64,000 nucleotides of DNA from Variovorax sp. HW608 (lineage in GTDB: Bacteria > Pseudomonadota > Gammaproteobacteria > Burkholderiales > Burkholderiaceae_C), in assembly GCF_900090195.1 (NCBI RefSeq), contig NZ_LT607803.1, forward strand, positions 6,226,229 to 6,290,228, read 5' to 3'. A program made the translations under genes and the position numbers. Position 1 is the first letter of the stretch, and the number at the start of each line of letters is the position of its first letter. Positions 35,779-43,340 of this stretch are shown here, in pieces. The notes below the pieces were generated by a model that did not search any database, was not told where the DNA came from, and worked only from the letters and a program-made list of their open reading frames with translations.

Positions 35779-37461
35779 ATGGCCAACGAAGCACGTATCG
35801 AGGTCGAGACCCGCCGCCACCAGATGTTTCCGGTGCTGAGCGCCGCGGACATCGCGCGCATCCGCCGCTTCGGCACCGTCCGCCACTATGAGGACGGGGC
35901 GTGCCTCTTCACGGCCGGCGAGCCCGGGCCGGGCATGTTCGTCGTGCTGGACGGCGTGGTGGCGATCACGCAGCGCGACGGCCTGGGGCGCGTGGTGCCG
36001 ATCGAACGGCAGGGGCCCGGCCAGTTCCTGGCCGAAGTCGCCCAGCTTTCCGGACGCCCGGCGCTGGTCGACGGCCATGCCGAAGGCCGGGTCGAGACCC
36101 TGCTGGTGCCGCCGGACCAGTTGCGCGCGCTGATCATCGCCGAGGCCGACCTGGGCGAGCGCCTGGTGCGCGCCATGATCCTGCGGCGGGTCGCGCTGAT
36201 CGAATCCGGCGCCAGCGGCCCGGTCCTCATCGGCCCGCCGCAGTCGGCGGATCTGCTGCGGATCCAGAACTTCCTCGGCCGCAACGGCCATCCCTACCAC
36301 GTGGTCGACGCCACGCAGGACCGCGACGCCGCGGCCCTGCTCGAACAATATGGCGAGGCGGAGCTGCTGGTGGTCTGCCCCGACGGCTCGGTCTCGGTCA
36401 ATCCGACGGAGAACGCCCTGGGGCGCTGCCTGGGCATGGTCGACACCATCGAGCGGCAGGAGCTCTTCGATGTCCTCGTGGTCGGCGCCGGTCCGGCCGG
36501 GCTCGCAACCGCCGTCTACGCGGCATCGGAAGGGCTTCGCGTCATCGTCGTCGATTGCCGCTTCTTCGGCGGACAGGCCGGCGCGAGCGCGCGCATCGAG
36601 AACTACCTGGGCTTTCCGACCGGCATCTCCGGCGGCGCGCTGGCCGGCCGCGCCTACGTGCAGGCGCAGAAATTCGGCGTCGAGATGCTGATCCCGGCGC
36701 AGGTGTCCTCGCTGGATTGCACAGCGGCGGAATCGAAGGGCGAGATCTCGGTGCAACTGGTGGATGGCCGGCGGCTGCGCTCCAGGACGGTGGTGATCGC
36801 CAGCGGCGCGCGCTACCGGCGGCCCGAGGTTCCCCGCCTGGCGGAATTCGAGGGGCGCGGCATCTGGTACTGGGCATCCTCCCTCGAAGCGAAGCTGTGC
36901 GCACAGCAGGAAGTCGCGCTGGTGGGCGGCGGCAATTCGGCGGGACAAGCCGCGGTGTTCCTCTCGCAGCACGCCGCGAAGGTCAACGTGCTGGTGCGCG
37001 GCCCGTCGCTCGCGGCCACCATGTCGCGCTACCTGATCGACCGCATCGAGGCCACGCCCAACATCTCGCTGCAACCCTACACCGAGCTCGTGCACTTGCA
37101 TGGCGAGCCGGCCACCGGCCTCAACGGCGCCACCTGGCGCGACCGCCGCAGCGGCGATCAGCACGACTGCCCGGCGCACAACATCTTTCTCTTCATCGGC
37201 GCGGTGCCGGAAACGGACTGGCTCGCAGGCTGCGGCGTCGCGCTCGACAGGAACGGTTTCGTGCTGACGGGGGCCGCGGCGCGCGGCGGCTTTCCGGCCA
37301 AGGTGGCTGCGCCGCTCGAATCCAGCGTGCCCGGCGTGTTCGCGGTCGGCGACGTGCGCTCGGGTTCGGTCAAGCGAGTGGGCGGCGCCATCGGCGAAGG
37401 CGCGGCAGTCGTCGCGCTCATCCATCAGCACCTCGCGGCACGCGAGGGCGCGGTGGCCTGA
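35779..37461 (+). CDS. Thioredoxin-reductase-like flavoprotein with N-terminal cyclic-nucleotide-binding domain
   Basis: 560 residues in three parts: a CNB-type domain (about 15-140, GACLFTAGEPGPGMFVVLDG), a thioredoxin-fold-like middle segment (about 150-215) and a TrxR-type module (from about 232, LVVGAGPAGLATAVYAASEG; second dinucleotide motif VALVGGGNSAGQAAVFLS). The redox CxxC expected between the two motifs is missing; that place reads GIWYWASSLEAKLC. The C-terminal FAD-closing motif GVFAVGDVRSGSVKRVGGA is present. It may be a ligand-gated NAD(P)H oxidoreductase using another acceptor. Stand-alone gene; partner unknown. Confidence 0.85.
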   Translation: MANEARIEVETRRHQMFPVLSAADIARIRRFGTVRHYEDGACLFTAGEPGPGMFVVLDGVVAITQRDGLGRVVPIERQGPGQFLAEVAQLSGRPALVDGHAEGRVETLLVPPDQLRALIIAEADLGERLVRAMILRRVALIESGASGPVLIGPPQSADLLRIQNFLGRNGHPYHVVDATQDRDAAALLEQYGEAELLVVCPDGSVSVNPTENALGRCLGMVDTIERQELFDVLVVGAGPAGLATAVYAASEGLRVIVVDCRFFGGQAGASARIENYLGFPTGISGGALAGRAYVQAQKFGVEMLIPAQVSSLDCTAAESKGEISVQLVDGRRLRSRTVVIASGARYRRPEVPRLAEFEGRGIWYWASSLEAKLCAQQEVALVGGGNSAGQAAVFLSQHAAKVNVLVRGPSLAATMSRYLIDRIEATPNISLQPYTELVHLHGEPATGLNGATWRDRRSGDQHDCPAHNIFLFIGAVPETDWLAGCGVALDRNGFVLTGAAARGGFPAKVAAPLESSVPGVFAVGDVRSGSVKRVGGAIGEGAAVVALIHQHLAAREGAVA

Positions 37462-37534
37462 AGGCATCCCCTGCACGAATCGGCGGCGACGGCTATGCTG
37501 GCCGGCCCGTCATCACTCCCTGGAATCCCGAGAC

Positions 37535-38239
37535 ATGTCTCAAGCCCCCATCGACGTCTATTCGTGGGCCACGCCGAACGGCCACAAGGTTCACATCATG
37601 CTGGAGGAATGCGGCCTCCCCTATCGCGCGCATCCGGTCAACATCGGCAAGGGCGACCAGTTCGAACCCGCTTTCCTGAAGATCAGTCCCAACAACAAGA
37701 TCCCCGCGATCACCGATCCGCAAGGGCCGGACGGCAAGCCCCTCTCGCTCTTCGAATCCGGCGCGATCCTCGTCTATCTGGCCGGCAAGACCGGCAAGTT
37801 CCTGCCCGAGAACGACCGCGGCCGCTTCGCGGTGCTGCAGTGGCTGATGTTCCAGATGGGCAGCGTCGGACCGATGCTCGGGCAGACCCACCACTTCCGC
37901 AGTTACGCGCCGGAGAAGATCCCCTACGCCATCGACCGCTACTCGAACGAGGCCAAGCGCATCTACGGCGTGATCGACAAGCAGCTGTCGACGCACAAGT
38001 TCATCGCGGGCGACAGCTATTCGATCGCGGACATCGCGATCTTCCCGTGGCTGCGCAGCTACGAGAACCAGGGCATCACGCTCGAGGACTTTCCATACCT
38101 GAAGCGATGGTTCGAAGGCATCGCGGCGCGGCCCGCGGTGCAGCGCGGCGTCAAGGTCCTCGCGGACCTGCGCACGCCGATCACGGGCGAAAAGGAACGC
38201 GAGATCCTCTTCGGAAAGACGCAATACCAGCGTCGCTGA
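37535..38239 (+). CDS. Glutathione S-transferase family protein (YfcG/YghU-like)
   Basis: 234 residues. The N-terminal thioredoxin fold has the Nu-class start IDVYSWATPNGHKVHIMLEE with Thr/Asn in the glutathione-activating position, NNKIPAITDPQG with cis-Pro, and LFESGAILVYLAGK with the glutathione-contact Glu-Ser. The all-alpha C-terminal domain contains FIAGDSYSIADIAIFPWLR. E. coli YfcG and YghU are disulfide-bond reductases acting with glutathione; the same role is inferred. Separated by 73 bp from the upstream flavoprotein gene. Confidence 0.9.
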   Translation: MSQAPIDVYSWATPNGHKVHIMLEECGLPYRAHPVNIGKGDQFEPAFLKISPNNKIPAITDPQGPDGKPLSLFESGAILVYLAGKTGKFLPENDRGRFAVLQWLMFQMGSVGPMLGQTHHFRSYAPEKIPYAIDRYSNEAKRIYGVIDKQLSTHKFIAGDSYSIADIAIFPWLRSYENQGITLEDFPYLKRWFEGIAARPAVQRGVKVLADLRTPITGEKEREILFGKTQYQRR

Positions 38240-38289
38240 TCCGCTGCGCCCGGAAGTGCGCCGCTGTCAGGTTAGAATAAAAGGCTTGT

Positions 38290-38366
38290 CGGGGTGTAGC
38301 GCAGCCTGGTAGCGCATCTGCTTTGGGAGCAGAGGGTCGCGAGTTCGAATCCCGCCGCCCCGACCA
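38290..38366 (+). tRNA. tRNA-Pro (TGG)
   Basis: 77 nt with encoded CCA. Acceptor CGGGGTG pairs with CGCCCCG. The anticodon arm TCTGC-TTTGGGA-GCAGA gives anticodon TGG, and the T-arm GTTCGAATC is present. Confidence 0.96.
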
Positions 38367-38411
38367 TCAAAACGCAATGCCCGCATCGACGCCAGTCGCT
38401 GCGGGCATTCT

Positions 38412-38663
38412 TCATTTGCACTCGCACACCGCGCCCCGCGTGCATACGCCTTGCGCACTTCCCGCGACGCGCGTCGTCACGCCGGCCTTGCAACTCGCGC
38501 GCTCCTGGTACGGGCAGCGGATGTCGCAGCCCAGACAGGCCCCCTCCACCGGCGCATCGCAATAGTGGCCCATCAAGGGCGGGTCCAGCGCGCTGCCGGC
38601 GGGCTTTCCAAGATTGGCGCACCCGGCGAGCAACGCGATCGCGACAAGCAGAAGAGGTCTCAT
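38412..38663 (-). CDS. Small Cys-rich lipoprotein, hypothetical
   Basis: 83 residues from ATG 38663. A lipoprotein signal MRPLLLVAIALLAGC puts the lipidated Cys at residue 15. The remaining 68 residues contain nine more Cys (YCDAPVEGACLGCDIRC, SCKAG, GVCTRGAVCEC), so several disulfides or a metal site in the envelope are likely. The frame continues upstream but only this start gives a signal peptide. It lies between tRNA-Pro and the SDR gene, on the opposite strand. No family recognised. Confidence 0.7.
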   Translation of the reverse strand: MRPLLLVAIALLAGCANLGKPAGSALDPPLMGHYCDAPVEGACLGCDIRCPYQERASCKAGVTTRVAGSAQGVCTRGAVCECK

Positions 38664-38767
38664 CAAGAATATCCCCAGGTGGCGATTCAGGTGCCGGCAG
38701 TATGGACGAGTCCAGTCCCGGCAACACCTCACAATGCATCGATTGCGAACGACCTCCTGGAGATGAC

Positions 38768-39556
38768 ATGGACCTTCAACTGACCGGCAAACACGTACTC
38801 GTCACGGGCGGCAGTCGGGGCATCGGGCTGGCCTGCGCGCGTGCGTTCCTCAAGGAAGGCGCGAAGGTCAGCATCGCGGGCCGAAGCCCGGCGCATCTCG
38901 ACGCGGCCGCCGCGCAGTTCCTGGCTGAAGGTCACGCGGTCGGCGGCTACAGCGCAGACCTGGGCGACCCGCGTGCCGCGCAGAACATGGTCGACGCGGT
39001 AGAGGCCGAGTCCGGCCCGATCGACATCCTCGTCAACTCCGCCGGCGCCGCGCGCCGCACGCCCTTCGACGAACTGCGGCCGCAGACCTGGCAGGATGCG
39101 ATGCAGGCGAAATTCTTCACCTACATCAACGTGATGGACCCGGTGATCAAGCGCATGGCCGAACGGGGCTCGGGCGCAATCGTGAACGTGATCGGCATGG
39201 GCGGCAAGGTGGCCACGCCGACGCATCTCGCGGGCGGGGCCGCGAATGCGGCGCTGATGCTGGCCACGGCCGGCCTCGCCGCGGCCTACGGGCCGCGCGG
39301 CGTCCGCGTCAACGCGGTCAATCCGGCCCTGACGCTGACCGACCGCATGGCCGAAGGCATCGCGGCCGATGCCCGCCTGCGCCAGATTCCCGAAGCCGAG
39401 GTGCTGCGCGACGCCCAGACGCGCCTGCCGCTCGGCCGCCTCGCCCTGCCGGAGGACATCGCCAACGCGGTGGTCTTCCTCGCATCGCCGGGCGCGAGCT
39501 ATATCTCCGGCGCGATTGTCTCGATGGATGGCGCGGCGACGCCGATGGTGGTCTGA
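38768..39556 (+). CDS. SDR-family oxidoreductase lacking the usual catalytic tetrad
   Basis: 262 residues with a normal SDR Rossmann fold: VTGGSRGIGLACARAFLKEG (residues 12-31), NSAGAARR in place of NNAG, and the C-terminal motif GAIVSMDGAATP. The active-site region reads NVIGMGGKVATPTHLAGGAA: the Ser, Tyr and Lys of the Ser-Tyr-xxx-Lys centre are absent. It may be a non-dehydrogenase SDR or use different chemistry. ATG 38768 has GGAGATG just upstream. Stand-alone, before tRNA-Arg. Confidence 0.88.
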   Translation: MDLQLTGKHVLVTGGSRGIGLACARAFLKEGAKVSIAGRSPAHLDAAAAQFLAEGHAVGGYSADLGDPRAAQNMVDAVEAESGPIDILVNSAGAARRTPFDELRPQTWQDAMQAKFFTYINVMDPVIKRMAERGSGAIVNVIGMGGKVATPTHLAGGAANAALMLATAGLAAAYGPRGVRVNAVNPALTLTDRMAEGIAADARLRQIPEAEVLRDAQTRLPLGRLALPEDIANAVVFLASPGASYISGAIVSMDGAATPMVV

Positions 39557-39610
39557 GCCCTTCCGGCCAGCGGATCCCCTCGCCGCCTTAGAATCTCGCA
39601 CCCACACTCG

Positions 39611-39687
39611 CTGCCCGTAGCTCAGTTGGATAGAGCACCTGCCTTCTAAGCAGGTTGTCGGGGGTTCGATCCCCTCCGGGCAGGCCA
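39611..39687 (+). tRNA. tRNA-Arg (TCT)
   Basis: 77 nt with encoded CCA. Acceptor CTGCCCG pairs with CGGGCAG. The anticodon arm CCTGC-CTTCTAA-GCAGG gives TCT, and the T-loop GGTTCGATCC is present. The DNA downstream is less gene-dense and more mixed than upstream, but no repeated 3' end was found. Confidence 0.96.
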
Positions 39688-39845
39688 GTCTTGTGATTGT
39701 GGCGCGCGCCCGGCGGCGGCGGCGGCTGGCTGGCTCCTCTGGCCTCTCCTGGTCGTTAAGTTCGCTCTCCTGCGCTCTACGGCGAAGAGCTGGATGTGAT
39801 TGCCGCCGTCGATCAAGAGTTTGGGGTTCATCGCGTTCTCAAGTA

Positions 39846-39877
39846 GGGGCCCACGACCAATGCCCGCTCGTGGCCCC
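39846..39877 (-). terminator. Hairpin after the 2H-GNAT gene, possible terminator
   Basis: GGGGCCCACGA (39846-39856) pairs with TCGTGGCCCC (39868-39877) with one bulge. It lies 25 bp after the stop of the minus-strand gene. No U-tract. The rest of 39688-39902 holds only short unconvincing frames. Confidence 0.35.
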
Positions 39878-39902
39878 TTGTGCTCTCCAGGTGCCGCTCG
39901 TC

Positions 39903-40952
39903 TTAGCCCTCAGGCCTGAGCTGCTTTCGCATGGGTAGGCCCTCGATACCGAACGCCGAAATCGGAGGCCCGTCGAAAACGAATCCGTTGCGCAGGTAGA
40001 ACGACCGGGCTGTGCGGGTGCTCTCCAGGTGCAATGCCTCGACCCCCTCAGCGGCCGCGAGTCCTTCGATTGCTGCAAGCAATGCCTTGCCCACGCCTGT
40101 GAACCGCACGGAAGGAACGACATAGCAAAGCGTCACCTCTCCTGTCTCCAACGCGGACGCGAACCCGACTGTTTCGTCGCCAACGCTGGCGAGAAACGAG
40201 AACGCGGTCGGAGCGGCGATGACCTTTCGAATGAACTCGGGTGTCTTGTTGCGCAGCCATCTTTCGACTACTGCGACATCGTCGCGGTGGTCCTCGCGAC
40301 AACACTCAAGGATTGAGCTCCTGATGACTTTGCACGCGGCAGCTGCATCGTCTTCCGTTGCAGGCCGGACTCGAATTCTCTTCGGCTCTTGCGGTGTCGC
40401 TTCCTGCTCAGGGGCACGATTGGGCACGGAAACGGTCTGCGGAAGACGGAACTCGAGCAGGTCTTTCCACCGGCCCGACGAGCTCTCAATCAGGGCGACA
40501 GAACTGCAGTGCGCCGTCACCTTGGCACCTCGGTCGAGGCGCAGCCGGAGTGTCTCCGCTGCCTCGTCGGCTTCGGCGGCACTTCCATGTGCCACCGTAA
40601 GGTGTGGCACGACGCCATGATGTTCGCCTGCATACGGCTGGAAGTCAGGGAAGGCTTCTGCTATCGCTCGCGTCATCGCGACGAACGGCGCTGCTGGTTC
40701 AGGCACGAGGTAGGCTGTCGCAGGAAATCTGCCGACTGAGCGCAGCTCGAAGGGGAACGCTCCGGTCCGCTCCAAGGCGCGCCGCGCCTTCTCCAGCACG
40801 CCGGCGGTGATGTCGCCGGGGTCCATGAAAGGAACCAGCACCGTGATGTGCGCCGGGACGCCGAGCTTGGATGTGGCGTCAAAGCGCTCGCGCAGCGGCC
40901 CAACCAGCGATTCGGCGCCGGGGACTTTCACGATAAAGGCGGATATGGGCAT
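39903..40952 (-). CDS. Fusion of a 2H phosphoesterase (2'-5' RNA ligase-like) domain and a GNAT acetyltransferase
   Basis: 349 residues. Residues 1-180 have both HxT/S signatures of the 2H superfamily: AHITVLVPFMDP (His about 34) and VPHLTVAHGSAAE (His about 117). Residues about 192-349 are a GNAT fold: RVRPATEDDAAAACKVIRSS at the start, ETVGFASALETGEVTLCYVV, the acetyl-CoA loop region RFTGVGKALLAAIEGLA and the end ARSFYLRNGFVFDGPP. A linker rich in Pro and Glu joins them. 2H proteins hydrolyse cyclic or 2'-5' phosphodiesters; GNATs acetylate amines. The joint substrate is unknown. Confidence 0.85.
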   Translation of the reverse strand: MPISAFIVKVPGAESLVGPLRERFDATSKLGVPAHITVLVPFMDPGDITAGVLEKARRALERTGAFPFELRSVGRFPATAYLVPEPAAPFVAMTRAIAEAFPDFQPYAGEHHGVVPHLTVAHGSAAEADEAAETLRLRLDRGAKVTAHCSSVALIESSSGRWKDLLEFRLPQTVSVPNRAPEQEATPQEPKRIRVRPATEDDAAAACKVIRSSILECCREDHRDDVAVVERWLRNKTPEFIRKVIAAPTAFSFLASVGDETVGFASALETGEVTLCYVVPSVRFTGVGKALLAAIEGLAAAEGVEALHLESTRTARSFYLRNGFVFDGPPISAFGIEGLPMRKQLRPEG

Positions 40953-41001
40953 GGCCCGTCATCGTACGGCCGCAGACAGTTGTGCGCGACGCGAAGGTCC
41001 G

Positions 41002-41100
41002 CTACCCAGCGACGCCCCTGAGTGCCACCATCAACTCTTCCGACGAACGGACCATCGCGACAAGCCGGCGTTCAAGGTCAGGAAGAGTGCTGCGCTTCAT
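41002..41100 (-). CDS. Very short ORF upstream of the 2H-GNAT gene, possibly a gene remnant
   Basis: 32 codons: MKRSTLPDLERRLVAMVRSS then EELMVALRGVAG and a stop. The composition looks like the N-terminal helix of a longer protein (I was reminded of nucleotidyltransferase-like DUF925 N-termini) cut short by a stop or frameshift. It ends 49 bp before the 2H-GNAT start on the same strand. It could be a leader peptide, a relic or chance. Confidence 0.25.
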   Translation of the reverse strand: MKRSTLPDLERRLVAMVRSSEELMVALRGVAG

Positions 41101-41207
41101 GTCTGACAGCATAGGCGGAAGGTGCCCGCGAGCCACGGCTCGGGCCCAGATTCTGCCGCAGCGACTCCGGTCCGCACACGAAAATGCGGTCTGTACGAGG
41201 CCAGCGC

Positions 41208-41408
41208 CTAGAAGTTCGACATCGTGGTGGTGCCGTATTCAGTCAGCCGGCCGCCCTGCGTCTCCTCGGCGCCGCTCGCCTGCCGCGTTGAAAGGAACAG
41301 TGTTGTGGCCGAGACTCCGAATAGCGCCAGCAGTACCCACCAGCCACACGCGTAGACCAGTCCAACCGGCACGAGGACAGCAAGAAGGAGAAAGAATGCC
41401 CGCAGCAT
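41208..41408 (-). CDS. Small membrane protein, hypothetical
   Basis: 66 residues: two hydrophobic stretches, AFFLLLAVLVPVGLVYACGW and WVLLALFGVSATTLFL, then a polar tail. No strong Shine-Dalgarno and no family recognised. The hydrophobic pattern is better than expected by chance, but other frames in the same place are equally open. Confidence 0.4.
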   Translation of the reverse strand: MLRAFFLLLAVLVPVGLVYACGWWVLLALFGVSATTLFLSTRQASGAEETQGGRLTEYGTTTMSNF

Positions 41409-41622
41409 GGAACCAGTTTGCCTCGCCGCGGACAGCTTGCGTCGTGAAGAAGTGCACGCGCAGCGCCGGAATTTGCTGAATGCGAGGCGACCGTGCGCAG
41501 GCTCGAGGTGACGAAATCAGGGCGCGTGTGACATCCTTCCTTGAGGGGCTTGCCCACCTTGATTTAGAGTGGCCCAACGGACTGAAGAGCCATAACTTCC
41601 ATGAACACGAGGAGGTGCTGTC

Positions 41623-42543
41623 ATGTCAGCTCTGATGCCAACCGAATCCGGGCGGTCACGCGCGGAACAATCGCCGTTGCCCGTTGAAGGCACTGAATCG
41701 CCGCGGCCCTTGCTGGACGATCATGTGTGCATCCGCGGCGTCCGGTTGCGGTACTCGGAACTCGTCGACCGATCCTTCTTCGCCCCCGAGCAACGTGAGC
41801 GCCTGCGCCAGCAATTGGAGCTTGCCCAGCCCTTCCCGCATCTCGTGCTCGATGGCCTGTTCCATCCGGCGTTGCTGGAACTCGTCGCAGAGGAGTTCGA
41901 TACGCAGCCTGCCTCCAGTTGGGCTGAGGTCAAGAGCCCGTACGAATGCACGCGCCGCTTGCTGCCGGGCGAGAGCTTGCAGACCGCTTCGCAGTTGTAC
42001 TTCGACATCGTGAGTTCGGGCTGGTTCACCGCGTGGCTGACTTCGATCACGGGCGTGCCCTACTTGCTGTCGGATCCCAAACTGTGGGGCGGTGGGCTGC
42101 ACGAAAGCCGGTCCGGCGGCGCCTTCTCGATCCATCGCGATTTCTACCGCCACCGTGACATCGGCTTGCGCAATGCGATGGTCTTCATCACCTACTTGAA
42201 CAAGGGGTGGCAGCCCGAATGGGGCTCGGCGCTGGAGCTGTGGGACAAGAAGGCCGATCGCTGCGCGAAGTCGATTCAGCCCGAGTTCGGCAGGACGATG
42301 ATCCTGCCCCACGGTCCCGTGAGCTATCACGGGCATACGAAGCCGCTGAAGACACCGGACGGACGGCCGAGGCGTTCGGTAGCCGCGTACTTCTACACGA
42401 GCCCGTTCGCGGGCAAGCGCCATGGCGATGAATCGGCATCGACCTTCCTGCACCCCGCGCGAATCGACCAGGCCAAGACCATTGCGCGCATGATCGTGCC
42501 GCCATTCATCTGGGCACTGGGAAGGAAGGTCATGGGCCGCTGA
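41623..42543 (+). CDS. 2-oxoglutarate/Fe(II)-dependent oxygenase (prolyl-hydroxylase-like)
   Basis: 306 residues with the 2OG-FeII_Oxy double-stranded beta-helix pattern. The iron ligands appear as His and Asp in GAFSIHRDFYRHRDIG (about residue 170) and the distal His in GPVSYHGHTKPL (about 235); the 2OG-binding Arg is in GRPRRSVAAYFYTS. FPHLVLDGLFHPALLELVAEEF near the N-terminus is the usual entry to this family. The start has GAGGAGGTG upstream. It probably hydroxylates a protein, sugar or small metabolite; the substrate is not inferable. Stand-alone gene. Confidence 0.85.
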   Translation: MSALMPTESGRSRAEQSPLPVEGTESPRPLLDDHVCIRGVRLRYSELVDRSFFAPEQRERLRQQLELAQPFPHLVLDGLFHPALLELVAEEFDTQPASSWAEVKSPYECTRRLLPGESLQTASQLYFDIVSSGWFTAWLTSITGVPYLLSDPKLWGGGLHESRSGGAFSIHRDFYRHRDIGLRNAMVFITYLNKGWQPEWGSALELWDKKADRCAKSIQPEFGRTMILPHGPVSYHGHTKPLKTPDGRPRRSVAAYFYTSPFAGKRHGDESASTFLHPARIDQAKTIARMIVPPFIWALGRKVMGR

Positions 42544-42647
42544 ACTCGCGACGGCCCGAAAGGCCGTTCCCTTGCTGTCAGGATCGGCAGCGTGCGTCGG
42601 GTTGTTCTATTTCTCACGGTGTTCGGGGGTCGACGCAAGCGATCGGG

Positions 42648-43217
42648 TCACCAAGGTGCGACAGCGCGCTGCTCCAAGGTCCCTTCTTCAAGCATCCGGC
42701 GCCGCATTTGCGTGTGCCAGTCGGCTCGCGGCATGTGCCCTGGAGTGGCTTTGACCATGGCCTCGGTCAGCGCGCGGATTGCGTCATCGGACAGCGAAAG
42801 ATCGAGCGGCACCGACACGGGCGGCGCGTACCAGGGCGTCTGGGCGAAGAGTTCGATCCGGTTGCCTTCCGGATCAAGGAAGTACACCGACCACGCGCCT
42901 CCGTGGTTGGTGGGATCCAGGCCTTTCACCTCCTCCTCGCGCAGAAGGCCGTGCACGCGCCGGAGTTCAGCCAGAGAAACCACGCGGAACGAGATCTGAT
43001 TGATGGTCGAGACCGCCGCGCCATCGCGCCCGGGCACCAGCACGATCTGATGGTGCTCCTGCGGATTGCGTGACAGGAAGACCAGGTCGCGGCCGCGAAT
43101 CCGGGCGCGGTCCGTGACGCAGAAGCCGAGCACGCGCGTATAGAAGTCCGTCATCGGCGCCATGTTCGTGACGTAGATGCCGATATGGGCGAAGGCCATC
43201 TGGGGCGCAGTGTTCAT
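42648..43217 (-). CDS. VOC-family protein (glyoxalase / extradiol dioxygenase-like)
   Basis: 189 residues from ATG 43217. One vicinal-oxygen-chelate domain: FAHIGIYVTNMAPMTDFYTR with the first metal His, HHQIVLVPGRDG and GGAWSVYFLDPEGNRIELFA with the C-terminal Glu. The C-terminal 55 residues are helical (TEAMVKATPGHMPRADWHTQ). Divergent from a marR gene across a palindromic operator, so probably repressed by that MarR protein and concerned with an aromatic or reactive compound. The reaction is not predictable. Confidence 0.88.
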   Translation of the reverse strand: MNTAPQMAFAHIGIYVTNMAPMTDFYTRVLGFCVTDRARIRGRDLVFLSRNPQEHHQIVLVPGRDGAAVSTINQISFRVVSLAELRRVHGLLREEEVKGLDPTNHGGAWSVYFLDPEGNRIELFAQTPWYAPPVSVPLDLSLSDDAIRALTEAMVKATPGHMPRADWHTQMRRRMLEEGTLEQRAVAPW

Positions 43218-43277
43218 GGCGACGCTCCTTTCGCAGCGACTTCTTCTTCCATCGCAGGGATTGTGCGCTTGCAAGGT

Positions 43278-43299
43278 GCGCCTTGAACAAGGCGCTTTT
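43278..43299. promoter_or_regulatory. Inverted repeat between the VOC and marR genes
   Basis: GCGCCTTG-AA-CAAGGCGC, 8-bp arms, followed by TTTT. It lies in the VOC gene's 5' region. It may be a second operator or a transcript hairpin. Confidence 0.5.
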
Positions 43300-43303
43300 C
43301 ACT

Positions 43304-43320
43304 ATTATGATAATCATAAT
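43304..43320. promoter_or_regulatory. Palindromic MarR-type operator
   Basis: ATTATGATAATCATAAT: perfect 8-bp arms around a central base. It sits 20 bp before the marR ATG and contains GATAAT-like -10 sequence on the plus strand, so binding would block the promoter. AT-rich 15-18 bp palindromes are typical of MarR sites. Confidence 0.75.
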
Positions 43321-43340
43321 TCTAACGATATACGCGAATC

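Noticed and set aside
39660..39687. Possible attachment site at the tRNA-Arg 3' end
   Set aside because: I did not find a second copy of the tRNA 3' sequence in the downstream region, nor an integrase.
39646..39831. 61-codon minus-strand frame overlapping tRNA-Arg
   Set aside because: Runs through the tRNA gene and has no ribosome-binding site or recognisable similarity.
40982..41479. 165-codon plus-strand frame
   Set aside because: Arg/Ser/Pro-rich with no start signal; overlaps better minus-strand candidates.
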